This document shows, in pieces, positions 12,930 through 24,659 of a DNA stretch of 64,000 nucleotides. Within the stretch, counting starts at the first letter, position 1, and each line of letters starts with the position of its first letter. The position numbers were made by a program, and so were the translations under genes. Under the pieces are notes generated by a model. It was not told the origin of the DNA. It ran no database searches and saw only the letters and a list, made by a program, of their open reading frames with translations. Location: contig OY856186.1 in the NCBI GenBank assembly GCA_963693315.1, positions 384,374,215-384,438,214 on the forward strand. The letters run 5' to 3'. This DNA is from Diogma glabrata (lineage: Eukaryota > Arthropoda > Insecta > Diptera > Cylindrotomidae).

Positions 12930-14400
12930 ATATGGAGGGGCTAAAATCTCACAGCTCTGAGATATCAAGACTTCAGTCTGGGTTAAGGATTGGTATATAG
13001 TTTTCGGCAAAAAACTTTTATGAGGACATGGTTTTTAGTTTTGGGCAGCGATGTATATCAAACATAACTCTTTGTTGAAGTACAAGTATTTTTTATCTCT
13101 GTTTAAAAATTTATTACAAAACTAACACGAAACATCAATACGTTGCCGGAAAATTATAATCAAAATTCCAAAAATATTGTTAAATTAAATAAAATCAAAC
13201 TTTTTCAAAATTCCAAAAATATTCCAAAAATTAGAAAAAAATCAGCTATTTAAATTTTTTCTAAATTCCAATAATATTTAAAAAATTCTTTAATATTCAA
13301 ACTCTTTCCAAAATTCTAAAAATATTGCAAAAATTATTACAAAATCAAAAATTGAAAATTTTTTCAAAATTCCAAAAATTATAATAATATCAAATATTAA
13401 AAATTTTTCAAAATTCTAAAAATATTCCAAAAATTCTTACAAAATCAAAAATTAAAACTTTTTCCGAACTTCTAGATATATTGCAAAAATTATTACAAAA
13501 TCAAAAATGCAAACTTTTTCAAAATTCCAAAAATATTTCAAAAACTATAACATATTCAAAAATTTCCATGTCCAATTTCATTTTCAATTACATTACGTCA
13601 TAAAAACAGTTACATTTCCTTTTCCAAAAAATTGGCTAAACAAATAAATGAAACCATTTTTTGACACACTTGACATTATTTTTTGACAAACTTATAATGC
13701 CATAATTCTCTATAATAATAATAAAATATCATGTCATACAAACTATTAATTTTATTTTTTTCTAAAAAAATTGGGTAAAAAATAAATAAAAACCTTTCTT
13801 TTGACACACTTGACAACATTTTTTGACAAACTTATAATGCCATAATTCTCAATAATAATAATAAAATTTCATTTCAAACACACAATTTTATTTTTTTCCA
13901 AAAAATTAGGTAAAAAAATAAATAAAAATCTTACTTTTGACATACTTGACAACATTTTTTTGACAAACTTATAATGCAATAATCTATTTTTTGATCTCAC
14001 ATACCTATCCCGACCATTAAGATTTCTCCAAATTTAATGTTCCTACTCGTAATCACTTAAAATGAACGTCATTTAAGCCAAAAATATGAAAATTTGCTAT
14101 TTTTGACACACATAATGATTTTTTTGACACACTTCCGGTACAGTTATCGAACACATCGGCCTTTCGGACCTGTCACTTGTGAATACCTATTTAAAAGAAA
14201 AAAATTTTGAAATCTTTCCAGCCGTTTTCCCTGTAGCGCAGGTAATGACGGCCGGACGGCCGGCAGACAAACACACAATTTTTTTTTGCTTTTTTAGAAT
14301 CAGTAGGTCCTAAAACGTCGAGAAATGCCAAAAAAGTGGGGGTAAGAATTTCACTTTTGGCTCATGAATGTAATACTTAGGTCTTTCAGACCGAAGTAAT
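12930..14400 (-). mobile_element. Hairpin-ended repeat family, copy A
   Basis: Ends match copies B and C at 40823-43748 in inverse orientation. One end reads GGGGCTAAAATCTCAC with AGCTCTGAGATATC (12937-12965). The other is the reverse complement of TTACTTCGGTCTGAAAGACC (about 14375-14398). Between them lie two internal tandem arrays: a unit of CAAAATTCCAAAAATATT type (about 13190-13570) and a 130-bp unit with TGACACACTTGACAACATTTTTTGACAA (about 13660-13980). A GC-rich block GACGGCCGGACGGCCGGC is at about 14248-14265. There are no terminal inverted repeats and no coding frame. Superfamily unknown. Confidence 0.75.
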
Positions 14401-14439
14401 AATACCTTCCGTATTAAGTTATTGATAAAGCAAAAATAA

Positions 14440-14649
<210 letters not shown>

Positions 14650-15194
14650 TTTGTGATGTTCTTAGCCGAATATAGCTAGTAAACAGTTAATAATCGTAAT
14701 AAGTGATTGTAAATTAGCGATAATTAATTCAATTTTCATTGTTTGTAGTAAAATATAAATGTCCAGTGACTCTGGTAAGGTGAATTTTTTTTTCTTATCT
14801 TTAATTTGTTTATTAACATTACGGAAAATCTCGATTAGTCATATGTTTTGTATATAAAAATTAAAGTAAAATACATTGGACACTGTTCAACATTAATAAA
14901 GCCGTTAAGGAAGGATTTGTGTTTTGTTTGCCATTTGTGAACGCATGATCGTTTCTGGGTGAAATTCTTCGAAAGTTACCCGACTCATGATAGCCTCAGT
15001 GACATGTGCTACAATTAGGTATGCGTTATGTGATACGACCTTGTGCATAAGCGGTTATACAAAAGGTTAGTGCTGGATGAAAATTTAAACATAGGAGGAA
15101 TAGTGTGAGACGATTTTGTGGGTTGTGATACTTGTTGCGGGACGGATATGGGAATAGCCATGATACAATAGTTTTTCTGTAATACCGTTCATTC

Positions 15195-15600
15195 CATGAA
15201 TAATCTCATTTGCGGGTTTTAACGGAGATATTCAACCTTCAATCAACATACAGTTTCATTAACTGGTTTCACAAGAAATACATATTGATAATTCTAGAAT
15301 TTCACGACGATATATTCAATATACAATTTCATTTGCGGGATTTAACTGAGATATTCAACCTTCAATCAACAAACAGTTTCATTAACTGGTTTCACCGGGT
15401 ATATATACTTACACTTCTAGAATTTTAACCATCTGTCGTCGAAATTGCAATTTCCGTTCGCGGGATTTAACATATATCCATCTTTCATTTAACCTACATT
15501 TTTTATTGTTGTTCACTGGATTCGACGGATTTATACACATACTAACATTTTCTCCCAACTGATATACTTCTATCAGCATTGATTCAACGTACAGCCGCAG
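15195..15600. repeat. Minisatellite in LTR L3, unit about 123-125 bp
   Basis: Three tandem units are marked by GCGGGNTTTAAC at 15212, 15335 and 15460. The first two are close copies sharing GATATTCAACCTTCAATCAAC; the third is diverged. The frame 15210-15428 is only this repeat translated. Confidence 0.8.
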
Positions 15601-16008
15601 GTGCCTGTATATGATTCATCTAGTCTATTGATTCTATAATCAATCATCGCCGATTACTTAAACTGCCATGTATTTTAAATGTATGATCTAACCACCCTTG
15701 GTCCAGGGAATATGTTGGACTAATTCGAGCGGGAGGATAGGAGAAGCGAGATTGGACATTATCATGAGGTGAGTTTCATATTATTTTTTTTAATTTAATT
15801 AAATTTGGGGTGTGACTGAGAGTGAATGCGTGTTTGTGAGTCAAGGCCAATATTATACTTCATTGATATAGCAATGGTCAAATGAACGAACTTGAAGTTT
15901 TAAAAAGTACATGTTTATCGCCAAATGTACAAGAATGATTGCTTTCATGTCTAACATTTGCTACATTAAACGAAGACGGTGTTCTAGGTGGGTTTTTCTT
16001 TTGTTTTA

Positions 16009-17340
16009 GCTTTATGTAGGTCAATCCATCCAAGTGCAAGTCCTGATCAATATACCGCGATGACAGAAGGAATCGTTGAGTTATTATTACAAGATCTTAA
16101 ACGATGTAATTATTCGAGTACAGAAAACATGTATTCGTCGATTCGGATTACGTCCACCACAGCATCCGTTTATAATACTTATACAAAAAAATGATAAAAA
16201 TAATTATAATTTATCAAATAAAATTAATTGGATATGTAATCATTATGACAGGGAAATCAAATCAAATAACATCGAATTTTGAAGATCGGTTTATTCGTAT
16301 ATATTTTATAATTCCTCTGTCTTACCTGATTCGAACAATATGGACAACGTTACGCAAACAAACCAACACAACAAACGATGCCTTAAGTTTATCCACAAAT
16401 ATTTTATCTTGGCTTCGATTTAATTCTTCATCGAAGGGTATTTTACATAGTTTGTTGATTACCAAAGCGATCGAACAGTTTTCCGGGAAAGATGATAAAA
16501 CTGTTTTGATTGAATTGGTTATTTATTTGTCGGATAATAAAACAAAAAATAAAACAAATCGTTGCGAATATGGATACGATCCTAGGCCAAGTCTCCATTT
16601 ATTCTTGAGGACCTTGTATCAGCTGGATAATCCTTATAACTCGTATCAAAATATATTGTTGGTCAATTTAGGTAAAACATTGCATGTAATCTCTCCGATA
16701 TATTTTATTGATTTAATTAGAATGTTACAGGTAATAATAATAGGTAAAAATTTTTGTAGCGTAATTCCACTGTACACAATCCTTGATGCCAGGCGACAAT
16801 GGATAGCTCGTCCCTGATTTGTTTCTTCGAACTTTATAACCGATATCAACCTATTGAACGACTACCTCATACATGAAAAATGGAAATCGCATAAAAACAA
16901 AAAAAAAATAACGAATACAAAACTATTTATAAGTTCTGCTAAATGTTATAATTCAGATATAGCGTTAGCGTACGACTTATGCGTTCTCTGTGAAAAATGG
17001 GAGGTTGATTTAGATGGTAATGTATTCAAGAATATTCGGTTAAATCTAAAACCAACCAAAAGGGTATTGAATGAAATAAACTAGAATAAGACTGAGTCTA
17101 CCTCATCTTAAACAACAACTAATAATACTATAGCAAATAATTGTAGTGGAAGTAGCTGTAGAAGTTGCAATATTACAAATACTTTAATTCATTTAAGAAA
17201 ATCATCCTACAATAATTCTCCTTTAATAGCATTGCAATTTTCAAAATTATTTTCGTATATTGACCCATTCGTTCTAGCTTTGGTCGATAATTTTATAATA
17301 ATTTGTCAACTCAGCTACATCATTAATAAGTTTATGGAAT
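16009..17340 (+). pseudogene. Broken cellular-looking gene fragment captured inside LTR L3
   Basis: Unrecognised. Seen: TTCTTTTGTTTTAG at 15995-16008 is a strong 3' splice site. Immediately after it a frame reads CRSIHPSASPDQYTAMTEG..., ordinary mixed-composition protein unlike the surrounding repeats. Coding-like sequence continues through a second frame (16076-16282), a third with helix-rich text (about 16290-16817, including HSLLITKAIEQFSGKDD and SPIYFIDLIRM), and a further piece to 17084 (DLCVLCEKWEVDLDG). Diffuse coding-like text follows to about 17340. Several frame changes, or unremoved introns such as at GTAATAATAATAGGTA (16731-16746), break it. The retained splice site suggests a genomic or pre-mRNA fragment. 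The content resembles an alpha-helical HEAT-type protein, but I cannot name it. LTR sequence resumes at about 17430. Confidence 0.5.
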
Positions 17341-17806
17341 GCCCAATTTGACGATGTTCACGTTGTATTTATTGTAAATAATAACCTATTAATTAGATTA
17401 ACAAAAATAGAAAAAATATAAATATTGGATTGTTTCAAGTGTGTATGAATGTGGGCATGGATGTAGTTATGTGAGAGTACGTGTGTGAGTGTGTGCGAGG
17501 GTGCGAGAGAGTATGAGGTGGTGAAAGTGTGAGCGTATGTGAGTAAAAGTGGGGTTGGACGTGCTGATCGTGGTTCTTTCGCACACGAGGGTCGCCAGGG
17601 TCTCATTTTCTCACCTTTATTTGTTCCTTTTCCGTATATATCATGTTTATCGCGTACAATTCAGTTATTTGTGCTAGAGTAGCAGGAATTCTTACTCGAT
17701 CCCCAAGGCTGCCGCTAGTCCGAGGGCAATATAAATCTCATCAAGGTGCGCGACCTGCTATGCCGCTTCATTGGTTCGCCGATGAATCAGCGTTTCATGA
17801 CAGTTT

Positions 17807-18085
17807 TTTAAGTTATAGCATAAAAGGCCAATAAACCCTGTTTGTTATTAATTCTTAATAAAACATTTTGTTAAAGCTCTGTAAAGATCAAAAAATAGCT
17901 TATCAAATGGTCGAAAAACTTTCTGGAAGATTTTGTAGCTTGAAAAGAGGAACTCAGTGAAGCAATGTTGCTTGCTAACACCTTGCAATGGAGAATAAAA
18001 TCAAGCGCGAAAACAAATTACATCACTATTTCATTTTAATCAGCGTTATTACAATATATAAATTAATAGTGAAATAATTAAAAAA
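17807..18085 (+). other. 5' region of a Ty3/gypsy element, untranslated or decayed
   Basis: Lies between the target duplication of LTR L3 and the gag remnant. It contains AATAAAACATTTTG and no open frame. It is probably the LTR end and leader of the gag-pol element that follows, but no clear primer site was identified. Confidence 0.35.
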
Positions 18086-18525
18086 TTGTTCAACCGGCTG
18101 TCATTACAACCATTATTAAACATGAAAGCTTTACGACCTCCTAAACATCTTAATACCTTCGATAATCAGGAAACGTCTACAGCGTTGGCAAATTGGTATC
18201 AACAATTCAAATTCTATTCAGTAGCCACCGGGTTAGTTCAAAAGAAGGGTGAAATTAAAGCAGCAGGTCCGGAAACGTAATTAATATTTAAAAAAATTTC
18301 AACTTCAAGAAAAAGAAATTAAATTGGACAAACTTGTTGAATTGTTCGAAAAACATTTCACTCCAAAAGTAAATGTGACGTATGAGAGCTATGTTTTTAA
18401 CTCTATTAAACAAAAATCTAGTGAAAAATTTGATGAATTTATTACGAAGTGTAAAACACAAATATTCAGATGTAAATTTGGAAATATTAAGGATGAATTG
18501 TTAAAAGATATAATAGTGATCATTA
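18086..18525 (+). pseudogene. gag: Ty3/gypsy gag, 5' part (disrupted)
   Basis: Two adjacent frames, 18086-18280 and about 18300-18525, encode a retrotransposon capsid-like protein with a frame change near 18275. The first holds MKALRPPKHLNTFD and ANWYQQFKFYSVATG. The second holds VELFEKHFTPKVNVTYES, FNSIKQKSSEKFDEFITKC and KDELLKDIIV, the usual order of Ty3/gypsy capsid proteins in insects (the F.P..N..YE..F and D.L..D.IV signatures). The coding sequence stops at 18525, where a 13.2-kb TIR element is inserted, and resumes at 31774 in the same reading frame once one TTA duplication is removed. Role in the living element: capsid assembly around the RNA. Not functional here. Confidence 0.8.
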
Positions 18526-19139
18526 CACTGTGCGACAAATGGTAGGGGTCAGTGATCCGCTGGGGTTCTGACTACCGGATAAAGCTATATCGGTAAAAAA
18601 AAAGTTAAACGTGTCCCGGCGTTTCGCTGGGTCACGTCTAGGAATCGAGATATATCGATTTGAAGTTAGTATATATCATATAGGGGAAATAGTCACGTTT
18701 TGGGGATTTTTTTGGCATAACTCGAGAAAGACTAGTCCGATTTTACTGAAACAAATTTAGAAAAATTAAGAATTATAATTTCTTTAATCTATTGAAATAC
18801 ACTATTTCTTTACACAATCAACAGTTTCGCAGCTATAAATAAATTTATGAAGCAAAAAATAATTTTTTGCCTAAAAAATAAAAAAATTGTATTTTAAGAA
18901 ATCATTAAAAATTCAAAACGGGAAAAAGTGTTAGGTCTTATTACTTTGACGTAAAGTCACATAATCTGTGCACAAAACAAGACATGGATCATGAAAATCG
19001 ATGAACGCATTTCCCTTTTATTCAAAATTAAGTAAAGGTATCTCATTTTGACAAGAATATTGATTTTTCATAGAAATTTTTTTCAAATATTTTTACAGTA
19101 ATAAACTCCAAAATTTATTGTTTAAATGTATTTGGACAT

Positions 19140-19434
19140 GTGTCTATGTTAATTTTACTTTTTTATTACTTTTTTATTTATTATTTTCTATTTTTTATTT
19201 TCTTTAATTTATTTTTTTATTTTCTTATTTTATTATAATTTTATTTTATATTTTATTACATTTTAGTATATTATTATTATTATTTATTATTATTATTATT
19301 GTTTATTATTATTACTATTTATTATTATTATTATTTGTTCTTATTATTTATTATTATTTATTACAATTATTATTGTTGTTTATTATTATTATTTATTGTT
19401 TGTTATTATTATTTATTATTTATTATTATTTTTA
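19140..19434. repeat. TTATTATTATTT microsatellite, left part of the split simple repeat
   Basis: Low-complexity T/A trinucleotide-like array ending at the target duplication TTGT (19435-19438). It is the left half of the simple-repeat tract into which the LTR retrotransposon inserted; the right half begins at 31022. Confidence 0.85.
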
Positions 19435-19438
19435 TTGT

Positions 19439-22400
19439 TGTAATGGATAGTCTGGGATAATATAGCATATTATAGTCGCAGCTTCCTTAGTTGTTGTTCC
19501 TTATATTAATCCGTACCGCATGTAATGGTTTCTCATCCCTTCATCATCAATATTCATGTGTCGTGTAGTTTCCTTAACTCATAGCGTCCTTATATTTCTT
19601 AAAATCTGACTAAATCTGCAATAGGTGGACAAACGTATAGGAGAAAGAAAATTGCACTAATTACCTTGATTTGTTTATTCATTAGTATAACATAATATTG
19701 GTCAGTTTGAATTAATTAATAGTTTTCATTAATCATCATCCGTGTAACCACTAAAAATTAATCAGAATTTAATCTTGCAACGCACTAAAATTGACGCGCG
19801 TTGTACTTCCATTCGATTGATCTCGCCTTACTACTTGAGTTTGAACTTTTTAAAAACATAAACCGTAATGGAACAACGAAATTCTCGAAACATCATAACA
19901 GCTACGTGTATTTTGTTTCCAATCGTCAACATACAATGAATTACTATTTTTGCTTTGTTAAACATTTGATTTGTCTTTGTATGAGTGTTTTGCTTTAAAC
20001 AATCCTTCCGTGATTGATCTGAACTTCACTGTATTGATATTGCCGAATGTAGTTATTAAATGTCTAAACATCATAACATTGATCGCATCTGTATTTGATT
20101 CATTTTGAATTCAATTATACATATTATGGATGTGTCGGAAATATTCTGTGTCCAAACCATATCTTCGTACAATATTGTCAAATGGCAAACGGTTTTGTGA
20201 ACTATAATAAGTTCCCAACAATTTGAAAATCTGATGTAAATTAATTATATTACATCTAAAACACTGTATTCGAGTTATTTCGAGGAAAAAATTTGACTAT
20301 ATAATGAGCCACTGTACATCGTTCCCTCTCTTAGTCTTGATTTATCATTCGATTATCTAATTGGAATTCATGACATTGACTTGTGGAGATGTCATTGTAA
20401 ATTTAATGAGTTGGCATTTAAAATTTTGGGAATGAAAAATTTGAATTTTAAAAATCCGGCCAATTTGAGTAAAAGTTCATATGTTGTGTTGTGCTAGTTT
20501 AATTTAAAACAAAACAAACAAAAAATAAAATCTATATGTTTGTGTTGTAGAAGTCTAAACTCTTTTAGTTTTGATTTCCTTTTTCTATTGGAATTTATTG
20601 TGCCGTGTTAGTTAAATTAACAAACCAAAAAAAATATATATGTTTTGTGCCGTTTTATGAGTTTTCAAATAACAAGAAGGAAAGGCCACCCAACGGTACG
20701 TCTTAATTATACAGAAAAATTCAATTTAATAAATGTTAAACGAAATAAAAATATTTCTATTTGTTTGTGTTGCGTAAATTAAAAACCAACAATATATACA
20801 CGTATATAAACTGCGACGCATGTGAGTTTTTTTTCAATGGTGACTCTTTGTTTTGATGCGTGTTCAATTTGACATCGGATGTGTTATGTTGAGGCCGGGT
20901 ATTTGAGTTACTTATTATCTCGTTTATTGTCGTGTGAAAATTCTACCTTATTAAATTCATGTTAAGTTATGAAAATTCTAACTTATTAAATTCATGTTAA
21001 ACAAAAATTCTAAATTACTAACTTTATGTTAAGTTATAAAAATTATAAAAAGTTTTAAATTCATGTTAAGTTATAAAAACTGTGAAAAGTTTCAATGTCA
21101 ATAGGGTATCAAATTAATTATTAAAGAAAAAAAATCTAAACGACATAGTCTAACCAATTGAAATCGAAAAATCGTAACTACTCGGTGTAACGGAGTTGTT
21201 TCATGTTTTGGTTTTTTTTCTGATACGTGTTTCTAGTCATAATTAACGTAACTCGAACTATAAAAGCTTTTAAATTGTTAAATTAATTAAGAATAGTGTT
21301 GTCCTATAGTGTAGAATATCAAATTACAAAATCAGTAATCTAAGAAGTTGATAATATTAATATAGTGGTAGATGGATGAACAATTTTCTTTTCATCGTAT
21401 GAACATATTTTTTTCCAATACCAATGTATAGAATAATTAATTAAATTAATCTAACTGGCAGATGATAGTGAATCAGATTACTGTTAAATAAATTTGTATG
21501 ATAGTACCTTCGTGTTTGTTATTTGCACTACATTATTTGGATTTCAACGCATACGTCAACCAGTACCTTTTACCGTATTGCTTCACCATCATTGTTACAA
21601 AATTATTACAGTTCTAACTCAACAAATAGTTTGACTGGTATTATTACAATTTATTGCTTCTTTTGGATTTCAACGCATACGTCAACCATTACCTTTTACC
21701 GTATTGCTTCACCATCATTGTTACAAAATTATTACAGTTCTAATTCCTCAAATAATTTAACTAGTATTGGTACAATTGATTACATCTTTTTTTTGGGATT
21801 TCAACGCATACGTCAACAATTACCTTTTACCGTATTGCTCCACCATCATTGATACAACATTATTACAGTTCTGACTCAACAAATAATTTAACTAGTATTG
21901 GTACAATTTATTACATCATTATTTGGATTTCAACGCATACGTCAACCAGTACCTTTTACCGTATTGCTTCACCATCATTGTTACAAAATTATTACAGTTC
22001 TGACTCAACAAATAATTTAACTAGTATTGGTACAATTGATTACATTTTTTTTTTGGATTTCAACGCCTACGTCAACAATTACCTTTTACCGGATTGCTCC
22101 ACCATCATTGATACAACATTATTACAGTTCTGACTCAACAAATAATTTAACTAGTATTGGTACAATTTATTACATTTTGTTCTTGATTTCAAAACATCCT
22201 GCAACCGTTATATGTCAACGTATTCGTCCGTAATTGCTATAATTGTTACCATACTCACCTGTGATTGTAACTTGATTCGGCGCTTATGTTTACAACCAGA
22301 TACAACGTTTCTACTTATCATTTTTGAGTCAACAATATTTTACATCCATTACAGCATTTTTGATTCAGCCAGAATTTTACATCAATTACATCATATTTGA

Positions 22401-23357
22401 TCCAACAAAATTTTACGAAGTTATATAACGTTTCTACTTACCATTTTTGATTCAACAATATTTTACATCAATTACATCAGTTTTTGATTCGACACTATTT
22501 TACATCAATTACTTCATTTTTTGATCCAACAAAATTTTACAAATTTATAAAACGTTTCTACTTACCATTTTTTTTTTTGATTCAACAATATTTTACATCA
22601 ATTACTTCATTTCTGATCCAACAAAATTTTACGAATATATATAACGTTTCTACACATCATTTTTGATTCAACAATATTTTACATCAATTACATCAGTTTT
22701 GATTCAACACTATTTTACATCAATTACATCATATTTGATCCAACAAAATTTTATGAATATATATAACGTTTCTACACATCATTTTTGATTCAACAATATT
22801 TTACATCAATTGCAATATTTTTTTTTTGATTCAACCAAATTTAACGAATTTACATAACGTTTCTACTTAACATTTCGTATCACGTTTGTACGTGTAACTT
22901 CATTCAACATTTTTATCATACAAAATATTTTCGAGAGATTCCTAACGTGATCAACGTGCGGATGGAGGGCTGAGGGAAGCAGAATAGGAGGACGGGGTTT
23001 AATCATGGGGTGAGTAAATTTATTTTTATTACTTAGGTCATAATGATAAAGGGGTGTGAATGTGAGTGTGTGTGTGTGTGTGTGGGCGTATGTGAGTGAA
23101 CGTGGGGGTTGGACGTGTTGATCGTGGGTCTTTCGCAACCGGGGTCGCCAGAGTCTCCATTTTTCCACTTGTATTTCTTTCCATTTCTGAATATTTTCGT
23201 TAATAGCGTACATTTCTGTATTTGTGCTGAAGTAGCAGGGTTTCTTTATCGTTCCCATGGGCTGCAGCTAGCTTGGGGCAAGAAAATCAATCTCGCTAGG
23301 TACGCTTCCTGCTATGTCCTTCTCATTGGTTCGCCAGTGAGAAAGCGCTTCATTACA
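19439..23357 (+). repeat. 5' LTR (3,919 bp) of the 11.6-kb retrotransposon (copy L2)
   Basis: TGTAATG...CATTACA ends, followed 3 nt later by a canonical primer binding site, which fixes the 3' border. It contains a 129-bp minisatellite (21525-22190), a TTGATTCAACAATATTTTACATCAAT-type array (about 22320-22860), ATGGGGTGAGT at about 23005, a GT microsatellite (about 23063-23082) and the family end block. Bases 22344-23357 recur without visible difference at 30004-31017. Frames at 22863-23258 (-) and 23109-23447 (+) are LTR sequence, not genes. Confidence 0.8.
21525..22190. repeat. Minisatellite in the 5' LTR, unit about 129 bp, five copies
   Basis: ATTTCAACGC recurs at 21541, 21667, 21798, 21927 and 22057. 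Each unit carries TACCTTTTACCGTATTGC, CACCATCATTG and TTATTACAGTTCT. The open frames here (21523-21852, 21849-22133) are translations of the repeat. Confidence 0.9.
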
Positions 23358-23360
23358 AAT

Positions 23361-23378
23361 TGGCGCCCAACGTGGGGC
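23361..23378 (+). promoter_or_regulatory. Primer binding site, tRNA-Lys(CUU)
   Basis: TGGCGCCCAACGTGGGGC begins 3 nt after the LTR end. From general knowledge, eukaryotic tRNA-Lys(CUU) ends GCCCCACGUUGGGCGCCA, and all 18 bases are complementary to it. This site primes minus-strand DNA synthesis and confirms that 23357 is the 3' end of a 5' LTR on the plus strand. Confidence 0.85.
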
Positions 23379-24260
23379 TTCTCTAAGGGTCCCTACAGCA
23401 ATGTAGGACTCTGGAGGAGTCCCTCCATATTTTCCAAAAAAATTTGAAAAATTTTTTTTTTAAAAATTTTTCTTCATAATTAACTTTATTTCCACTAAAA
23501 CAATAGTAAAGACTCTGGCGGCGTAGAAGCAGTTCCCTGCTTCAAACGCGCAGGAGCAAAGGAAGTCTGAGACCCCTCAGACTTTCTTTGATGGGGTTTT
23601 GCGTCCCCACGCCTCCAGCTACCATTCTCCTTTTTTTATTTTTCAATAACGCAAGGGTGAGAATAGTTCTTCGGAATTATTCTCAATGGGGGTTACAATC
23701 CCACGTACCCTAGTAGCGGATGGGTTTCTTGCTGACGCGGGGAATGCCAGGGGTGACCAGGTGCCAGACTTAGATTTTTTGTAGAATGGTGTATACGCCT
23801 ACTACATCCAGTCTGGTCATCTGGTCATGCTCTGGGTTTGTTGCGGCATCAGGACTCTCATCCGAGCTACCGTCTCCTTAACGTTAGAGGCCCCTCCCAG
23901 GAGCGTTAGCACCCTATGATCTGAGTTGTCCAGTTCTCGCGAATGATACTGGGGAACATCTTCTAAAGCAGTTTGATATCAACTGCTGAGGGAAGATGTT
24001 CGCCCAGCCTTCATGTCGCGAGTTAATTGGATTAACTCAGATCATAGCACCTCCCCGTATGTTTCGTCGTTCTCGATCGCGGATGAGAAGTGTCGGTTGA
24101 TTGAATAATGGTGCAGAGGATTTATCCTCTGACCATTCCGGCGGCACTTGTCATCCGGGTGACAGGCCGACGACACATACCCCACCTTATTCCGGTCTCA
24201 CCTTACCTTCTCCTTTCCTTATTCATCCCTTCTTGCTCCCTTTCCTTTTCCATTTCCGAT
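23379..24260 (+). other. Untranslated leader of the LTR retrotransposon
   Basis: More GC-rich than its surroundings, with several short inverted repeats likely to fold in RNA: AGGACTCTGGAGGAGTCCCT, GAGAATAGTTC/GAATTATTCTC, and GAACATCTTC with GAAGATGTTC (about 23955-24002). It matches the minus-strand remnant at 4310-5065. No protein frame crosses it. Position after the primer site suggests packaging and dimerisation signals; that is inference. Confidence 0.65.
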
Positions 24261-24423
24261 CCTTTTAACGTAGATTAATTTTAACTTTCTCTTTGGTCCC
24301 AAAATTTTTTTTTAATTTAAACTCATAAACATCCAAAATAAAAAGAATTGAAGGAACGGCGATCACCACTTCCAACCCCATGTGTGGTGATCTCCCCCCT
24401 TGATTGATCCGTCCGTCCGTCCT

Positions 24424-24620
24424 CCGTCTAAATATTGAATAATAAATATTGAATAATAAATATTGCATAATAAATATGGAATAATAAATATTGAATAATA
24501 AATATTGAATGATAAATATTGCATAATAAATATGGAATAATAAATATTGAATAATAAATATTGAATAATAAATATTGAATAAATAAATATTGAATATATA
24601 AATATTAAATAGATCATTAT
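24424..24620. repeat. 14-bp minisatellite (TATTGAATAATAAA), about 13 copies
   Basis: A tandem array with point variants (TATTGCATAATAAA, TATGGAATAATAAA) and a few shortened units at its right end. The minus-strand Ile/Phe/Tyr-rich frames over it are artefacts. Confidence 0.9.
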
Positions 24621-24659
24621 TGAATAGATAAATAAAAAAATTAAAGAAAGAACTAATTA

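Noticed and set aside
14652..17802. Alternative shorter solo LTR starting TGTGATG at 14652
   Set aside because: Also preceded by GTTT, but the start at 11999 has about 90 bp of clear match to LTR L4; kept only as an alternative in the feature text.
21525..22190. CRISPR-like regular repeats
   Set aside because: Units are contiguous 129-bp tandem copies without unique spacers, in an insect-type genome.
22863..23258. 131-codon minus-strand frame, repeated at 30523-30918
   Set aside because: Identical because both lie in the duplicated LTR segment; it runs antisense through the GT-rich tract and lacks any protein motif.
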